Part shown: positions 1-6,299 of the stretch, one piece after another | Position numbering within the stretch: position 1 is the first letter of the stretch | Layout: each line of letters opens with the position of its first letter | Assembly: GCA_025450475.1 (NCBI GenBank) | Contig: JANWHJ010000043.1 | Coordinates: 1-16,400 of the forward strand | Length of the DNA stretch: 16,400 bases | Origin: Nitrososphaera sp. | GTDB lineage: Archaea > Thermoproteota > Nitrososphaeria > Nitrososphaerales > Nitrososphaeraceae | Direction of reading: 5' to 3' | Program-made: the position numbers and the translations under genes | Notes under the pieces: model-generated | What the model saw: the letters and a program-made list of their open reading frames with translations, nothing else | Database searches by the model: none | Told to the model about the DNA's origin: nothing

Positions 1-1007
1 ATCTGGAAAAGGTCATCTGATCGCTTGAGCGCCTCTTCCCTTGAACGGTTGAAGATCATGGACTGCAAAAGGATGTGGTTCTCAGGTATCACCATGCCAG
101 TCTGGTCGTCCGAATACGCGATCTTGACAGTGTCGTCCTGCACCCGCAGTATGTCTTCATGTATGTGAACCATGTTGGTGTCGCCGTGCCCAAAACCCAG
201 CTCAAGCGCTTTCTTCCTTACATCGCCGGTGCCCTTTGCAGAGCTGATTATCGCGACTCCAAACTCGGTTCTAAAGCACTCTACTATTTCATCGCGTGTC
301 GGAGCGCGGTCAAAACGGATGAACATTTGATGCAGGTGCATCATCCGCGACGGCACCTTGAAAGCATCTACGTAAAGATTTGCTAGTGGGATAAAATCCT
401 TGACGTCGTCTTGGTGATGGGGGCTACGATCCCACTCAATCGAGTCCTTGACTGTCTTTGTGTCCTCGAGGTCGGCCCACCTCCTTATGAGCTGGACATC
501 GTAGCGTTTTATACGACTGCCAAATTTTTCAATTAATGGCTGCATAACCCTTCCCATGCCAGAGACGTTGCAGCTACCTTGTATGACGTAGGTCTTGCCG
601 GCGGCCTTCGAGTAATTTACCCGCGAGTTGTGGATCATGTCTGCAACAGCGTGCTCTCCGTGCCTGTCTTCGCCGCCTTGGAATACCGCCGGTTTTTTCA
701 TTGGCTCGTAGAGACTCTTCTTGTTCTCGTAACCTCCTCCCTCCTTTGCTGCGTCTATCACGAAGTCACTTTGACTCACAGCTTCTTCCACAGAACCCGT
801 CACATTGTAGTCATTGTTTTTGAAAGCCGGGATCATATCCTTTGGCACAAATACGTTGTAACGATTCTCGAGCGCTTCTTTGACCCTCTCGTCCACAGTG
901 TATTTCGCCACGCCCACGAACTGGATCTCCTTGTCAACTGACAGAGCGCTTGCGAGACGTCGACCAATGTTTCCGTATCCGTTTATGAAGACCTTGACCA
1001 AAACCAT
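1..1007 (-). CDS. gap: Type II (archaeal) glyceraldehyde-3-phosphate dehydrogenase, 3' end cut by window edge
   Basis: Interconverts glyceraldehyde 3-phosphate and 1,3-bisphosphoglycerate with NAD(P) in cytosolic glycolysis/gluconeogenesis. Reading the minus strand from ATG at 1007 gives MVLVKVFINGYGNIGRR, with the Rossmann nucleotide-binding GYGNIGRR at about residues 10-17. The catalytic cysteine lies in GSCNVSGMGR, Cys146 (codon 570-572); most archaeal homologues read SCNTTGL here, so the two residues after SCN differ slightly. About 335 residues are visible with no stop, and the family is about 335-345 long, so only a few C-terminal residues should be missing. The gene is divergent from trpG. 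A TATA box at 1045-1052 predicts a leader of about 15 bases; no strong Shine-Dalgarno is seen. In an autotrophic thaumarchaeon its main use is probably gluconeogenic (family knowledge plus inference). Confidence 0.93.
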   Translation of the reverse strand, partial: MVLVKVFINGYGNIGRRLASALSVDKEIQFVGVAKYTVDERVKEALENRYNVFVPKDMIPAFKNNDYNVTGSVEEAVSQSDFVIDAAKEGGGYENKKSLYEPMKKPAVFQGGEDRHGEHAVADMIHNSRVNYSKAAGKTYVIQGSCNVSGMGRVMQPLIEKFGSRIKRYDVQLIRRWADLEDTKTVKDSIEWDRSPHHQDDVKDFIPLANLYVDAFKVPSRMMHLHQMFIRFDRAPTRDEIVECFRTEFGVAIISSAKGTGDVRKKALELGFGHGDTNMVHIHEDILRVQDDTVKIAYSDDQTGMVIPENHILLQSMIFNRSREEALKRSDDLFQ

Positions 1008-1044
1008 TCACTCGGGACGAATAAGTTGTCGATGGTTTCCTTGC

Positions 1045-1052
1045 ATTATATA
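1045..1052 (-). promoter_or_regulatory. TATA box for gap
   Basis: The minus strand reads TATATAAT, centred about 41 bases before the GAPDH ATG. A start of transcription 25-27 bases downstream would fall near 1022 and leave a short leader of about 15 bases. Confidence 0.5.
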
Positions 1053-1097
1053 GATTCCTAAATTTTCAACTGTATTGTCCTGCAGTAGCACACTAAA

Positions 1098-1105
1098 CTT
1101 AAATA
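1098..1105 (+). promoter_or_regulatory. TATA box for the trpGD transcript
   Basis: CTTAAATA is a good archaeal TATA box. Transcription should begin near 1128, only about 6 bases before the ATG of the 15-codon mini-ORF and about 80 bases before trpG. Most other first genes in this window are predicted to start at or within a few bases of the transcription start, so the long leader of trpG stands out. Confidence 0.5.
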
Positions 1106-1133
1106 CTGAAAAGGCATTTAATATGTAGAGAGT

Positions 1134-1181
1134 ATGAAAAGAGGCGGTCACTTTTGGCACCAGCCGGCGTGTTCTAACTGA
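1134..1181 (+). CDS. Candidate Trp-containing leader peptide upstream of trpG
   Basis: A 15-codon ORF encodes MKRGGHFWHQPACSN and ends in TGA at 1179. It begins about 6 bases after the predicted transcription start, so it could be translated as a near-leaderless first ORF. Codon 8 is TGG (Trp, 1155-1157), flanked by His and Phe codons. The bases TCACTT (1148-1153), just before the Trp codon, are complementary to AAGTGA (1194-1199), which runs into the trpG Shine-Dalgarno. A ribosome stalled at Trp would cover the first arm and free the second. This is inference: a single Trp codon is less striking than the tandem Trp codons of bacterial trpL, and the ORF could be chance. Confidence 0.35.
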   Translation: MKRGGHFWHQPACSN

Positions 1182-1197
1182 TAATCTACTCCGAAGT

Positions 1198-1202
1198 GAG
1201 GT
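1198..1202 (+). promoter_or_regulatory. Shine-Dalgarno of trpG, deciding the start
   Basis: GAGGT matches the archaeal anti-SD and lies 5 bases before ATG 1208. It favours ATG 1208 over the in-frame GTG at 1196, which would add four residues (MRLC) not expected in the family and would place the GAGGT inside the gene. Confidence 0.6.
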
Positions 1203-1207
1203 TATGC

Positions 1208-1795
1208 ATGAAAATTTTAGTCATCGATAACTATGACTCATTCGTGTACAACATCGCCCAGATTCTTGGTGAGCTAAAAACTGAGCCGACTGTAGTCAGA
1301 AATGACAAGATAACTCTAGAGCAGGTCAGAGAGATGAACCCCGACGCAATAGTGATTTCTCCGGGCCCTGGCCACCCTGCGAACCGCAAGTACTTTGGCG
1401 TCTGCACCGACATCATCAGGGAACTCGGACCTACAATACCCATACTCGGAGTTTGCCTAGGGCACCAAGGAATAGTTCACGCCTTTGGAGGCAAGGTAGT
1501 CAGCGCCAAGAAAGTCAGGCACGGCAAGACTAGCCCGATACAATATTCGCAGGACGGACTTTTTGAGAACGTCGCAAATCCGTTTAGGGCCACCCGGTAC
1601 CACTCGCTCGTTGCAGAGCAGGACTCCATCCCTTCTTGCCTCGAAGTGACCGCAAGGGCCACGGACGACGGCGAGATAATGGGTATAAGGCACAAGCAAT
1701 ACCTCATCAAAGGAGTACAGTTCCACCCTGAGTCAGTTCTCACCGGGGAAGGGCGGAAAATGCTACAGAACTTTATTTCACTGGTGAAAAGATGA
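1208..1795 (+). CDS. trpG: Anthranilate synthase component II (glutamine amidotransferase subunit)
   Basis: Supplies ammonia from glutamine to the TrpE subunit, which makes anthranilate from chorismate in the first committed step of tryptophan synthesis. The 195-residue class I amidotransferase starts MKILVIDNYDSF. It has the oxyanion strand SPGPGHP (51-57), the nucleophile elbow GVCLGHQ with Cys83, and FHPES with His173 and Glu175, so the catalytic triad is intact. Length is normal. Paralogues acting with PabB in folate-type synthesis look alike, but the ATGA overlap with trpD (stop 1793-1795, trpD start 1792) indicates a tryptophan role. The partner trpE is not in the window, although in many genomes trpE sits directly before trpG. 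Translation appears SD-led from a leader of about 80 bases. Confidence 0.95.
   Translation: MKILVIDNYDSFVYNIAQILGELKTEPTVVRNDKITLEQVREMNPDAIVISPGPGHPANRKYFGVCTDIIRELGPTIPILGVCLGHQGIVHAFGGKVVSAKKVRHGKTSPIQYSQDGLFENVANPFRATRYHSLVAEQDSIPSCLEVTARATDDGEIMGIRHKQYLIKGVQFHPESVLTGEGRKMLQNFISLVKR
1783..1787 (+). promoter_or_regulatory. Shine-Dalgarno of trpD
   Basis: GGTGA inside the last codons of trpG, four bases before the trpD ATG at 1792. It supports translation of trpD from the trpG mRNA, by its own SD or by termination-reinitiation at ATGA. Confidence 0.45.
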
Positions 1796-2862
1796 GCGCG
1801 CAGCACGATGTACGACCCGCGATAAGAAAGCTAGTTTCGAGGACCAACCTGTCAGACAAAGAAATTTCCCAAGCGCTCGACGCGATTCTCGTCGGCAATG
1901 TGCAGGATGCGGCGATAGCAGCCTTACTCGTCGGTCTGGCAATGAAGGGAGAGACGACCGAGGAGTTGAGGTCGATCCTGCTTTCGCTTAGAAAGCATGC
2001 GACCAGAATTACCCCCGACATAAAGGGGCCGCTGATCGACACCTGCGGCACGGGCGGCGCCTCGCTCAGGTCGTTTAACATCAGCACCGCCGCGGCTATA
2101 GTGGCGTCAGCAGCCGGCGCCAAGGTTGCGAAACACGGCAACAGATCGGTGTCCGGCATCTGCGGAAGTGCAGACTTGCTGGAGTACGTCGGCTTAGACC
2201 TCAATGTCTCGCCGGCAAAGACGCAGTCGTGCATCGAAAGCGCAGGAATCGGGTTTCTGTTTGCACCGCTCTTCCACCCGTCGATGAAGCACATTGCAAG
2301 TGCACGAAAGGCTATCGGAATCAGGACGGCTTTTAACGTGGTCGGGCCCCTTTGCAACCCCTGCACCAACCTTTCCGGCCAAGTGATCGGAGTCTTTGAG
2401 CCGTCGCTCCTTGAAGTCTTTGCGCAGGTATGCCAAGGATATATCAATGAAGCAATGATTGTCCACGCCCACGACGGCTTTGATGAGCTGTCAAACTCAT
2501 GCGAAAACGATGTCATTTGGCTGTCCGGGAACAACCAAATAAAGAGGATACGTCTCCATCCGAGGGCGCTGGGCATGCCGGTGGCAAAGCCAGAGCATCT
2601 GGTAGTAAACTCGAAGGAAGAGTCCATCAGGAATACGCTGCAGTCGATTCATGGCAAGGCCACAAGAGAAAAGCAGGACATAGTGGTCCTGAACGCGGCG
2701 GCAGCGCTAGTGGTGGGCAAGATCGCGCAGGATTTCAAGGACGGAATTGAAATTGCAAGGGATGCGATAAAAAGCGGAAGAGCGCAGGATAAGATGTCGC
2801 AGCTAATAAACTACTGCGGTGACCTAGAACAACTAAGAGCTGCAGAGAAAAAGTTTTTGTGA
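1792..2862 (+). CDS. trpD: Anthranilate phosphoribosyltransferase
   Basis: Transfers phosphoribosyl from PRPP to anthranilate, the second step of tryptophan synthesis. The 356-residue protein has the small helical N-terminal domain followed by the PRPP-binding motif CGTGG (85-89) and SFNISTAAA (94-102). KHGNR is at 114-118, HPSMK at 162-166, RTAFN with NP at 178-190, and the second metal pair appears as DGFDEL with Asp231 and Glu232. All key positions of the family are present. The motif after GTGG reads ASLRSFN rather than the usual DGxxTFN, a modest difference. It is co-transcribed with trpG (4-base overlap). Its stop lies one base from the stop of radA on the other strand. Confidence 0.95.
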   Translation: MSAQHDVRPAIRKLVSRTNLSDKEISQALDAILVGNVQDAAIAALLVGLAMKGETTEELRSILLSLRKHATRITPDIKGPLIDTCGTGGASLRSFNISTAAAIVASAAGAKVAKHGNRSVSGICGSADLLEYVGLDLNVSPAKTQSCIESAGIGFLFAPLFHPSMKHIASARKAIGIRTAFNVVGPLCNPCTNLSGQVIGVFEPSLLEVFAQVCQGYINEAMIVHAHDGFDELSNSCENDVIWLSGNNQIKRIRLHPRALGMPVAKPEHLVVNSKEESIRNTLQSIHGKATREKQDIVVLNAAAALVVGKIAQDFKDGIEIARDAIKSGRAQDKMSQLINYCGDLEQLRAAEKKFL

Positions 2863-2863
2863 C

Positions 2864-3886
2864 CTAGTCGTCCTTTTCCTTTGTAGACCTCTTTTTCGGA
2901 GCATCTGCATCAATATCGTCGACGCCGGATTCGTTCACAGTGAACCGGACGTCAGAGTACGGGTGGTACGGGCTGTCTACTATTTTGGCGATCCTGTCGT
3001 TTCCTGCTTTGCGTAGGTATATCCTGTACGTCGATGCGTGGCCGATTACGTTTCCACCTGCAGGCTTTGTTGGATCACCAAAGAACGTGTCTGGCGTCGA
3101 CTGGACTTGGTTGGTGACAATGACTGCGACGTTGTAAATCTCGGCGATCCTAACCAGCTTGTGCATTATGCCGTTCAGGCGCTGCTGTCTGTCTGCAAGC
3201 GTCCCCCTGCCTGCAAACTCGGCACGGTGGAGCGAGATTATGCTGTCGATTATTATCATCTTAGCTTTAAAGTCGTCGATGTACTTGCCCATCGACTTGA
3301 CTATCAACTCAAGGTGGCTGCTGTTGTACGCCTTGCATATCGCTACCTTCTTCAGAACTTCGTCCGGGTCCAATCCCCTAGCCCGGGCTATCTGGTCGAC
3401 CCTTTCAGGCCGGAACGTTCCTTCCGTGTCGATGAGTATTATGCCGCCTCCAAGCCCGGCCTCTTCAACAGGCTGCTGAGCAGTAACGCACAATGTGTGG
3501 CATATCTGCGACTTGCCGCTTCCAAACTCTCCGTAAAACTCGGTGATCGCCTGTGTCTCTATGCCGCCGAGCAAGAGCTCGTCCAAGGCTTTTGCTCCCG
3601 TGCTGCAGCGAAGCAGGGACTTTCTCTTTTCAAGCTCGACGTCCGCAGTGGTGAACTCGTTGTCGAGCACGCCGCTCTCTCTTAGCAGCTTTTGGGCCGC
3701 CATGATAAAAGTGGCAGCCGTGTCCTTCGAGCCGCCAAGGTCTGTAGCGAGCTCATCTGCAACCGCTGTGGCCAGCTCCATCACTGAACTTATGCCTGCT
3801 TCCTTCATCTTGCGCGCGGTGGTCGGCCCGACTCCTTCAATGTCTTCTATTTCCAATTCTGCAACACTTTTTGACGAATTAGCCAT
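2864..3886 (-). CDS. radA: DNA repair and recombination protein RadA (archaeal RecA/Rad51)
   Basis: Forms the ATP-dependent nucleoprotein filament for strand exchange in homologous recombination. The 340-residue protein has an N-terminal helix-hairpin-helix domain (DIEGVGPTTARKMKEAG, 15-31) and an FxxA-type polymerisation motif (FTTA, 78-81). Walker A GEFGSGKS is at 119-126 and Walker B KMIIID at 209-214. The L2 DNA-binding region runs from NQVQSTPD (259-266) to GGNVIGH. The tail is charged (KKRSTKEKDD). No intein is inserted. ATG 3886 is about 28 bases from a TATA box, so the mRNA is probably leaderless. The gene converges on trpD with a one-base gap and leaves no room for a separate terminator. 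Confidence 0.97.
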   Translation of the reverse strand: MANSSKSVAELEIEDIEGVGPTTARKMKEAGISSVMELATAVADELATDLGGSKDTAATFIMAAQKLLRESGVLDNEFTTADVELEKRKSLLRCSTGAKALDELLLGGIETQAITEFYGEFGSGKSQICHTLCVTAQQPVEEAGLGGGIILIDTEGTFRPERVDQIARARGLDPDEVLKKVAICKAYNSSHLELIVKSMGKYIDDFKAKMIIIDSIISLHRAEFAGRGTLADRQQRLNGIMHKLVRIAEIYNVAVIVTNQVQSTPDTFFGDPTKPAGGNVIGHASTYRIYLRKAGNDRIAKIVDSPYHPYSDVRFTVNESGVDDIDADAPKKRSTKEKDD

Positions 3887-3910
3887 TATGTCCTATCTTT
3901 TTTATAGCGA

Positions 3911-3918
3911 GTATATAA
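3911..3918 (-). promoter_or_regulatory. TATA box for radA
   Basis: The minus strand reads TTATATAC, centred about 28 bases before the radA ATG. Predicted transcription starts at or within 3 bases of the start codon. Confidence 0.5.
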
Positions 3919-3969
3919 TGAGTGATGCACTGTGGGGAGAGGGGGTGTGACACAAACCTCTGAAAACAT

Positions 3970-4003
3970 AAAAAAGGTGCCTAGGTTCAACCTAGGCCCC
4001 TGG
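3970..4003 (-). terminator. Hairpin plus T-tract terminator after the DUF5679 gene
   Basis: The core GCCTAGGTTCAACCTAGGC (3979-3997) is a nearly perfect 19-base palindrome. On the minus strand the stem extends to about ten pairs with a single G-A mismatch and is followed at once by six T (3970-3975). It starts a few bases after the DUF5679 stop (4006-4008) and ends before the radA promoter, so it should separate the two transcripts. Archaea commonly stop on T-tracts alone; a GC-rich hairpin directly before the tract is less usual. Confidence 0.6.
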
Positions 4004-4005
4004 TC

Positions 4006-4218
4006 TTACTTTTTCTTCTTTGCTTTCGACTTTTTCTTGGCAGGAGCCTTCTTGGCCTTGGCCTTCACGCCTCCGCCGCCACCGATCTTGAACATCTTGG
4101 TCCCGCAAACTGTGCATGTTCCTGTTGTAGCCGGACGTCCGTTCTTCATGGTTATCTGCTTTTCTCCCTTTATTTCCCTCTTTGCTTTACATTTTACGCA
4201 ATATCCTACAGTTGCCAA
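4006..4218 (-). CDS. DUF5679 zinc-ribbon protein with histone H1-like Lys/Ala tail
   Basis: I read a 70-residue protein beginning MATVGYCVKCKAKREIKG. It has two CxxC pairs (Cys7/Cys10 and Cys35/Cys38) framing a zinc ribbon with TMKNGRPATTGTC, matching small archaeal DUF5679 proteins of unknown function. After a GGGGG linker (46-50 region) comes a tail of almost only Lys, Ala, Pro and Ser (51-70), like histone H1 C-termini, suggesting nucleic-acid binding in the nucleoid or on RNA (inference). An open frame extends to an ATG at 4383, but the TATA box at 4243-4250 lies inside that extension and the family starts just before the first CxxC. The TTG at 4218, about 28 bases from the TATA box, is therefore the likely leaderless start. 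Confidence 0.8.
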   Translation of the reverse strand: MATVGYCVKCKAKREIKGEKQITMKNGRPATTGTCTVCGTKMFKIGGGGGVKAKAKKAPAKKKSKAKKKK

Positions 4219-4242
4219 CAGGCGTAGGTCTTGCGCGCTTGG

Positions 4243-4250
4243 ATATAAGA
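4243..4250 (-). promoter_or_regulatory. TATA box for the DUF5679 gene
   Basis: The minus strand reads TCTTATAT, centred 28 bases before TTG 4218. It supports a leaderless mRNA and rules against the upstream ATG at 4383. Confidence 0.5.
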
Positions 4251-4285
4251 ATAGCTGTGAAGCGCTTGTTTTGTGCTGATCGGGC

Positions 4286-4386
4286 GAAAAATTGGTCCAA
4301 AGTTGGCAAAATCCGTGGTGCAAAATGAAAAATCCTGTGTGCACGAAGGAAAACAGGCCAATTTTCAGGGTAAACTTTGGCAAAAG
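4286..4386. repeat. Cluster of interleaved inverted and direct repeats in a gene-free block
   Basis: Two perfect 8-base inverted pairs interleave: AAAATTGG (4288-4295) with CCAATTTT (4358-4365), and CCAAAGTT (4297-4304) with AACTTTGG (4373-4380). TTGGCAAAA occurs directly at 4303-4311 and 4377-4385. A 15-base imperfect direct repeat (AAAATCC...GTGCA) occupies 4308-4322 and 4329-4343. As RNA the pairing order would be pseudoknot-like; as DNA it could be protein-binding sites. The wider gene-free stretch 4219-4601 also holds two promoters and a 7-base inverted repeat (ATCCGCC 4472-4478, GGCGGAT 4511-4517). No gene is evident in it. Confidence 0.4.
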
Positions 4387-4570
4387 CTTCGCCCCGCCGC
4401 ATCTAGTGGTGGAAATCGTTGCAGCTCAGTGCGACGGCATGTCTAGAAATCGGCATCCGTCATGAAGGGTAATCCGCCCCGCGTATGCGACTTCCGGCGG
4501 CGTGATGGCTGGCGGATAGCGGTTTTCAGATGCCAGAGAGGTTGTTCGCACAATTGTGTTTTGTTAAATT

Positions 4571-4577
4571 TTTATAT
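4571..4577 (+). promoter_or_regulatory. TATA box for the coiled-coil gene
   Basis: TTTATAT in an AT-rich stretch, centred about 28 bases before TTG 4602. The upstream in-frame ATG at 4530 would require the promoter itself to be translated. Confidence 0.5.
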
Positions 4578-4601
4578 CATTTTATTTCTAGCCATACTGC
4601 T

Positions 4602-5438
4602 TTGTCCGCGGACTCTACCAATCTGCAGTCGCTTGGGTGGGACGAACTCGTTGCACTGAAGCGCAGGCTAGCAGGGGAGCTGAAGGAGTTAACGGATAAG
4701 ATTGTCGAGATCGATAAGAACCAGATGCATTCAATAACCGATAGCATTCGTGATCAGAGAAGCACGCTCGACACCCACACCGAGAGGCTGAGGCAGATAC
4801 GCTCTGTGGTCGAGAAGCACAACGCAGAGCTTCTGGCTGTGAGTGATAGGATCTCCCAATCAAAGAATTTTCTCTCAATTATGGAAGCCCGGCTCCCTTC
4901 CGAAAAGGATGAAGATTTGCATATCGCGATACAAAAAAATCAGGCGCTTCTTGATGCAAAAGACTATCGGAGCGAGCGCGGAAAGAACGAGATCATGTCA
5001 AGGGTAAAGGAGGCGTCAATGAAGCTCGAGGCTATCAAGGCCACACGAACGACAAAGGAGCAGCTCTCCCAACTGACGCAGGAATCTGGCAAAATCGGCA
5101 CTGCCATCCGCCAGGTTGAGGAAGAGCGTGACTCCTTGAGGGCAAAACTGTCTGAAATAAATGGCAAGCTGGATGAGCTGTACAACGCAAAGAGAAAGCT
5201 GGCTCCCGAGCGGGACACACACCTCGGCAAGTACGACTACATCACAAAGCAGTTTGATGCCATAAACGCGCGGCTCGACGCAATGTCAGCGATGAGGAAG
5301 AAACAACGCGAAGAGTACGGCTATGGCTTGCCGAGCGACGCCCTGTTCAAAGTGAAAGAAGAAGCGAGGAAAAAGCTGGAAGCCGGATCAAAGCTGAGTT
5401 TTGAAGAGCTAAAATTGCTTTACGGTGAAAAAGATTAA
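4602..5438 (+). CDS. Archaeal coiled-coil protein (COG1340-like), function unknown
   Basis: A 278-residue, highly charged and almost wholly helical protein. Residues about 5-250 are rich in Glu, Lys, Arg, Gln and Leu with heptad-like spacing and few prolines, as in long coiled coils. The last part (YGYGLPSDALFKVK, then KLEAGSKLSFEELKLLYGEKD) resembles the short C-terminal module of uncharacterised archaeal coiled-coil proteins such as COG1340. No signal peptide or membrane segment is seen. I chose TTG 4602 because the TATA box at 4571-4577 lies about 28 bases upstream and the extension to ATG 4530 is encoded by promoter DNA with a hydrophobic, unrelated composition. A role in chromosome or cell organisation is possible but not shown. 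T-rich DNA after the stop may end the transcript. Confidence 0.75.
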   Translation: MSADSTNLQSLGWDELVALKRRLAGELKELTDKIVEIDKNQMHSITDSIRDQRSTLDTHTERLRQIRSVVEKHNAELLAVSDRISQSKNFLSIMEARLPSEKDEDLHIAIQKNQALLDAKDYRSERGKNEIMSRVKEASMKLEAIKATRTTKEQLSQLTQESGKIGTAIRQVEEERDSLRAKLSEINGKLDELYNAKRKLAPERDTHLGKYDYITKQFDAINARLDAMSAMRKKQREEYGYGLPSDALFKVKEEARKKLEAGSKLSFEELKLLYGEKD

Positions 5439-5442
5439 TTTT
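5435..5442 (+). promoter_or_regulatory. TATA-like box for the gene at 5467, overlapping the previous stop
   Basis: TTAATTTT is centred about 28 bases before ATG 5467, which would make that mRNA leaderless. The T-rich run 5439-5448 could also act as the terminator of the coiled-coil gene. Confidence 0.3.
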
Positions 5443-5466
5443 TCTTTCTACCTATGTTGATTAGTC

Positions 5467-5790
5467 ATGATTAATGATTTTGCGTTGGCATGCTCGATAG
5501 ACGAATCGCCTGCGTACTTTACCTATCACAACCAGACCATGCTAATAGTCCAGTCCGCTTTGGACGCCAAGGCCGGCATTGGGAGTTTCCAACACATCGA
5601 GACGTTCATGGAAGCCCTGGTATCTCACGAGTCTATCCACGTCGTGATAAAAAAGTTCGAAGGAGTAGCGGTCTCGGATTCGCTTGACGACATAGAAGTC
5701 ATTGTTGAGCTCCGAGGAACGAAATTCCAGGTCACACTGAATAACATGCTCTTTGCGGTAGACAGCTCTGGCATAGTCATGCCGGATTAA
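5467..5790 (+). CDS. Small conserved-looking protein of unknown function
   Basis: A 107-residue acidic protein that I do not recognise. Alternating hydrophobic stretches (MLIVQSAL, HVVIKKF, DIEVIVELRG, FQVTLNNMLFAV) suggest a compact alpha/beta fold, without a signal peptide, membrane segment, Cys cluster or obvious catalytic motif. It starts at ATG 5467, with a TATA-like box at 5435-5442 and no Shine-Dalgarno, which fits a leaderless mRNA. It lies 28 bases after the coiled-coil gene on the same strand, so the two may also share a transcript. Coding is supported by the uninterrupted frame and the protein-like composition. Confidence 0.6.
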   Translation: MINDFALACSIDESPAYFTYHNQTMLIVQSALDAKAGIGSFQHIETFMEALVSHESIHVVIKKFEGVAVSDSLDDIEVIVELRGTKFQVTLNNMLFAVDSSGIVMPD

Positions 5791-6290
5791 GAAAAAAGTC
5801 GTTTGTAAGTTAGCGCAAGCTTTCTTCCGTCTTCAGAAATGTCGCGCTGGGCATATCGCCATCTTGTCAGACTGCTACAATATCTTGTACCACGTCGATG
5901 CGCTTGAAACTGCGTGTTGATGCATTCTAGTCATTTGGGGTCAGGAACGCTCACTCTCGCTCAGCCTGGAATGCAACTACTAGCCCCGGCGCTGTTCCAT
6001 CATTAGGTTCACCACCAAGTTTTCGAGTAAGGATCGCGATCTCGTCGCTGTCGTGAACATACGCGTTCTTACTTGTGTGCATTCTCCATGCATATTTTTC
6101 CTATTCTGCGATGGACTCTTGTCGTCGTCGCGATCACAATGTCAAAGGTCCGGAAATCTGCTCCCTCAGGTATCTGTAGCAGAAACCAGTATGAGGCAAC
6201 CGTCCCTTATGTGGCAGGATCTCAGCACGTTGTAAAACACCAGCTTACCTGCCTTTCGTGCACGGTCTGACTTTTGGGGACCGTATTAAT
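5787..6290 (-). pseudogene. Possible decayed minus-strand gene after trpA (several frameshifts)
   Basis: This 500-base stretch has no intact gene. On the minus strand, consecutive open segments in different frames look like one protein in pieces. The first (to a stop at 6166-6168) includes RKAGKLVFYNVL. The next, in another frame (about 6206-6069), includes IPEGADFRTFDIVIATTTR. The next (6082-5951) includes SDEIAILTRKLGGE and TAPGLVVAFQAERE. Last come SDKMAICPARHF and, after a frame change, SEDGRKLALTYKRLFS, ending in TAA at 5787-5789. That stop overlaps the stop of the gene at 5467-5790, as in the other convergent pairs here. A TATA-like ATTAATAC (6283-6290) could be the old promoter. I cannot name the family; chance open frames are the alternative. 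Confidence 0.33.
6262..6284. repeat. Short inverted repeat after trpA
   Basis: ACGGTC (6262-6267) and GACCGT (6279-6284) are separated by 11 bases and lie about 16 bases after the trpA stop on the minus strand. It could form a 6-pair hairpin at the operon end, but no T-tract follows, so a terminator role is doubtful. Confidence 0.25.
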
Positions 6291-6299
6291 TTTCAAGCG

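Noticed and set aside
75..941. Plus-strand open frames opposite GAPDH
   Set aside because: They are shadows of the GAPDH gene, whose full motif set is on the minus strand and continues through the whole region.
3038..3950. Plus-strand frames of 106-215 residues opposite radA
   Set aside because: They are antisense to an unambiguous RadA and have no family features or promoter.
3979..3997. GGTTCAACC resembling a tRNA T-arm
   Set aside because: There is no acceptor, D or anticodon arm around it; the sequence is the terminator palindrome.
4219..4383. N-terminal extension of the DUF5679 protein to ATG 4383
   Set aside because: It contains the TATA box at 4243-4250 and a repeat-rich non-coding-looking stretch; the family starts just before the first CxxC.
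6053..6270. Two plus-strand ORFs of 60-65 codons in the gap after trpA
   Set aside because: Cys/Ser-rich, low-complexity look with no promoter; the minus strand gives more protein-like segments.
5791..6299. SRP RNA, RNase P RNA or CRISPR repeats in the large gap
   Set aside because: No conserved RNA motifs and no regularly spaced repeats were found.
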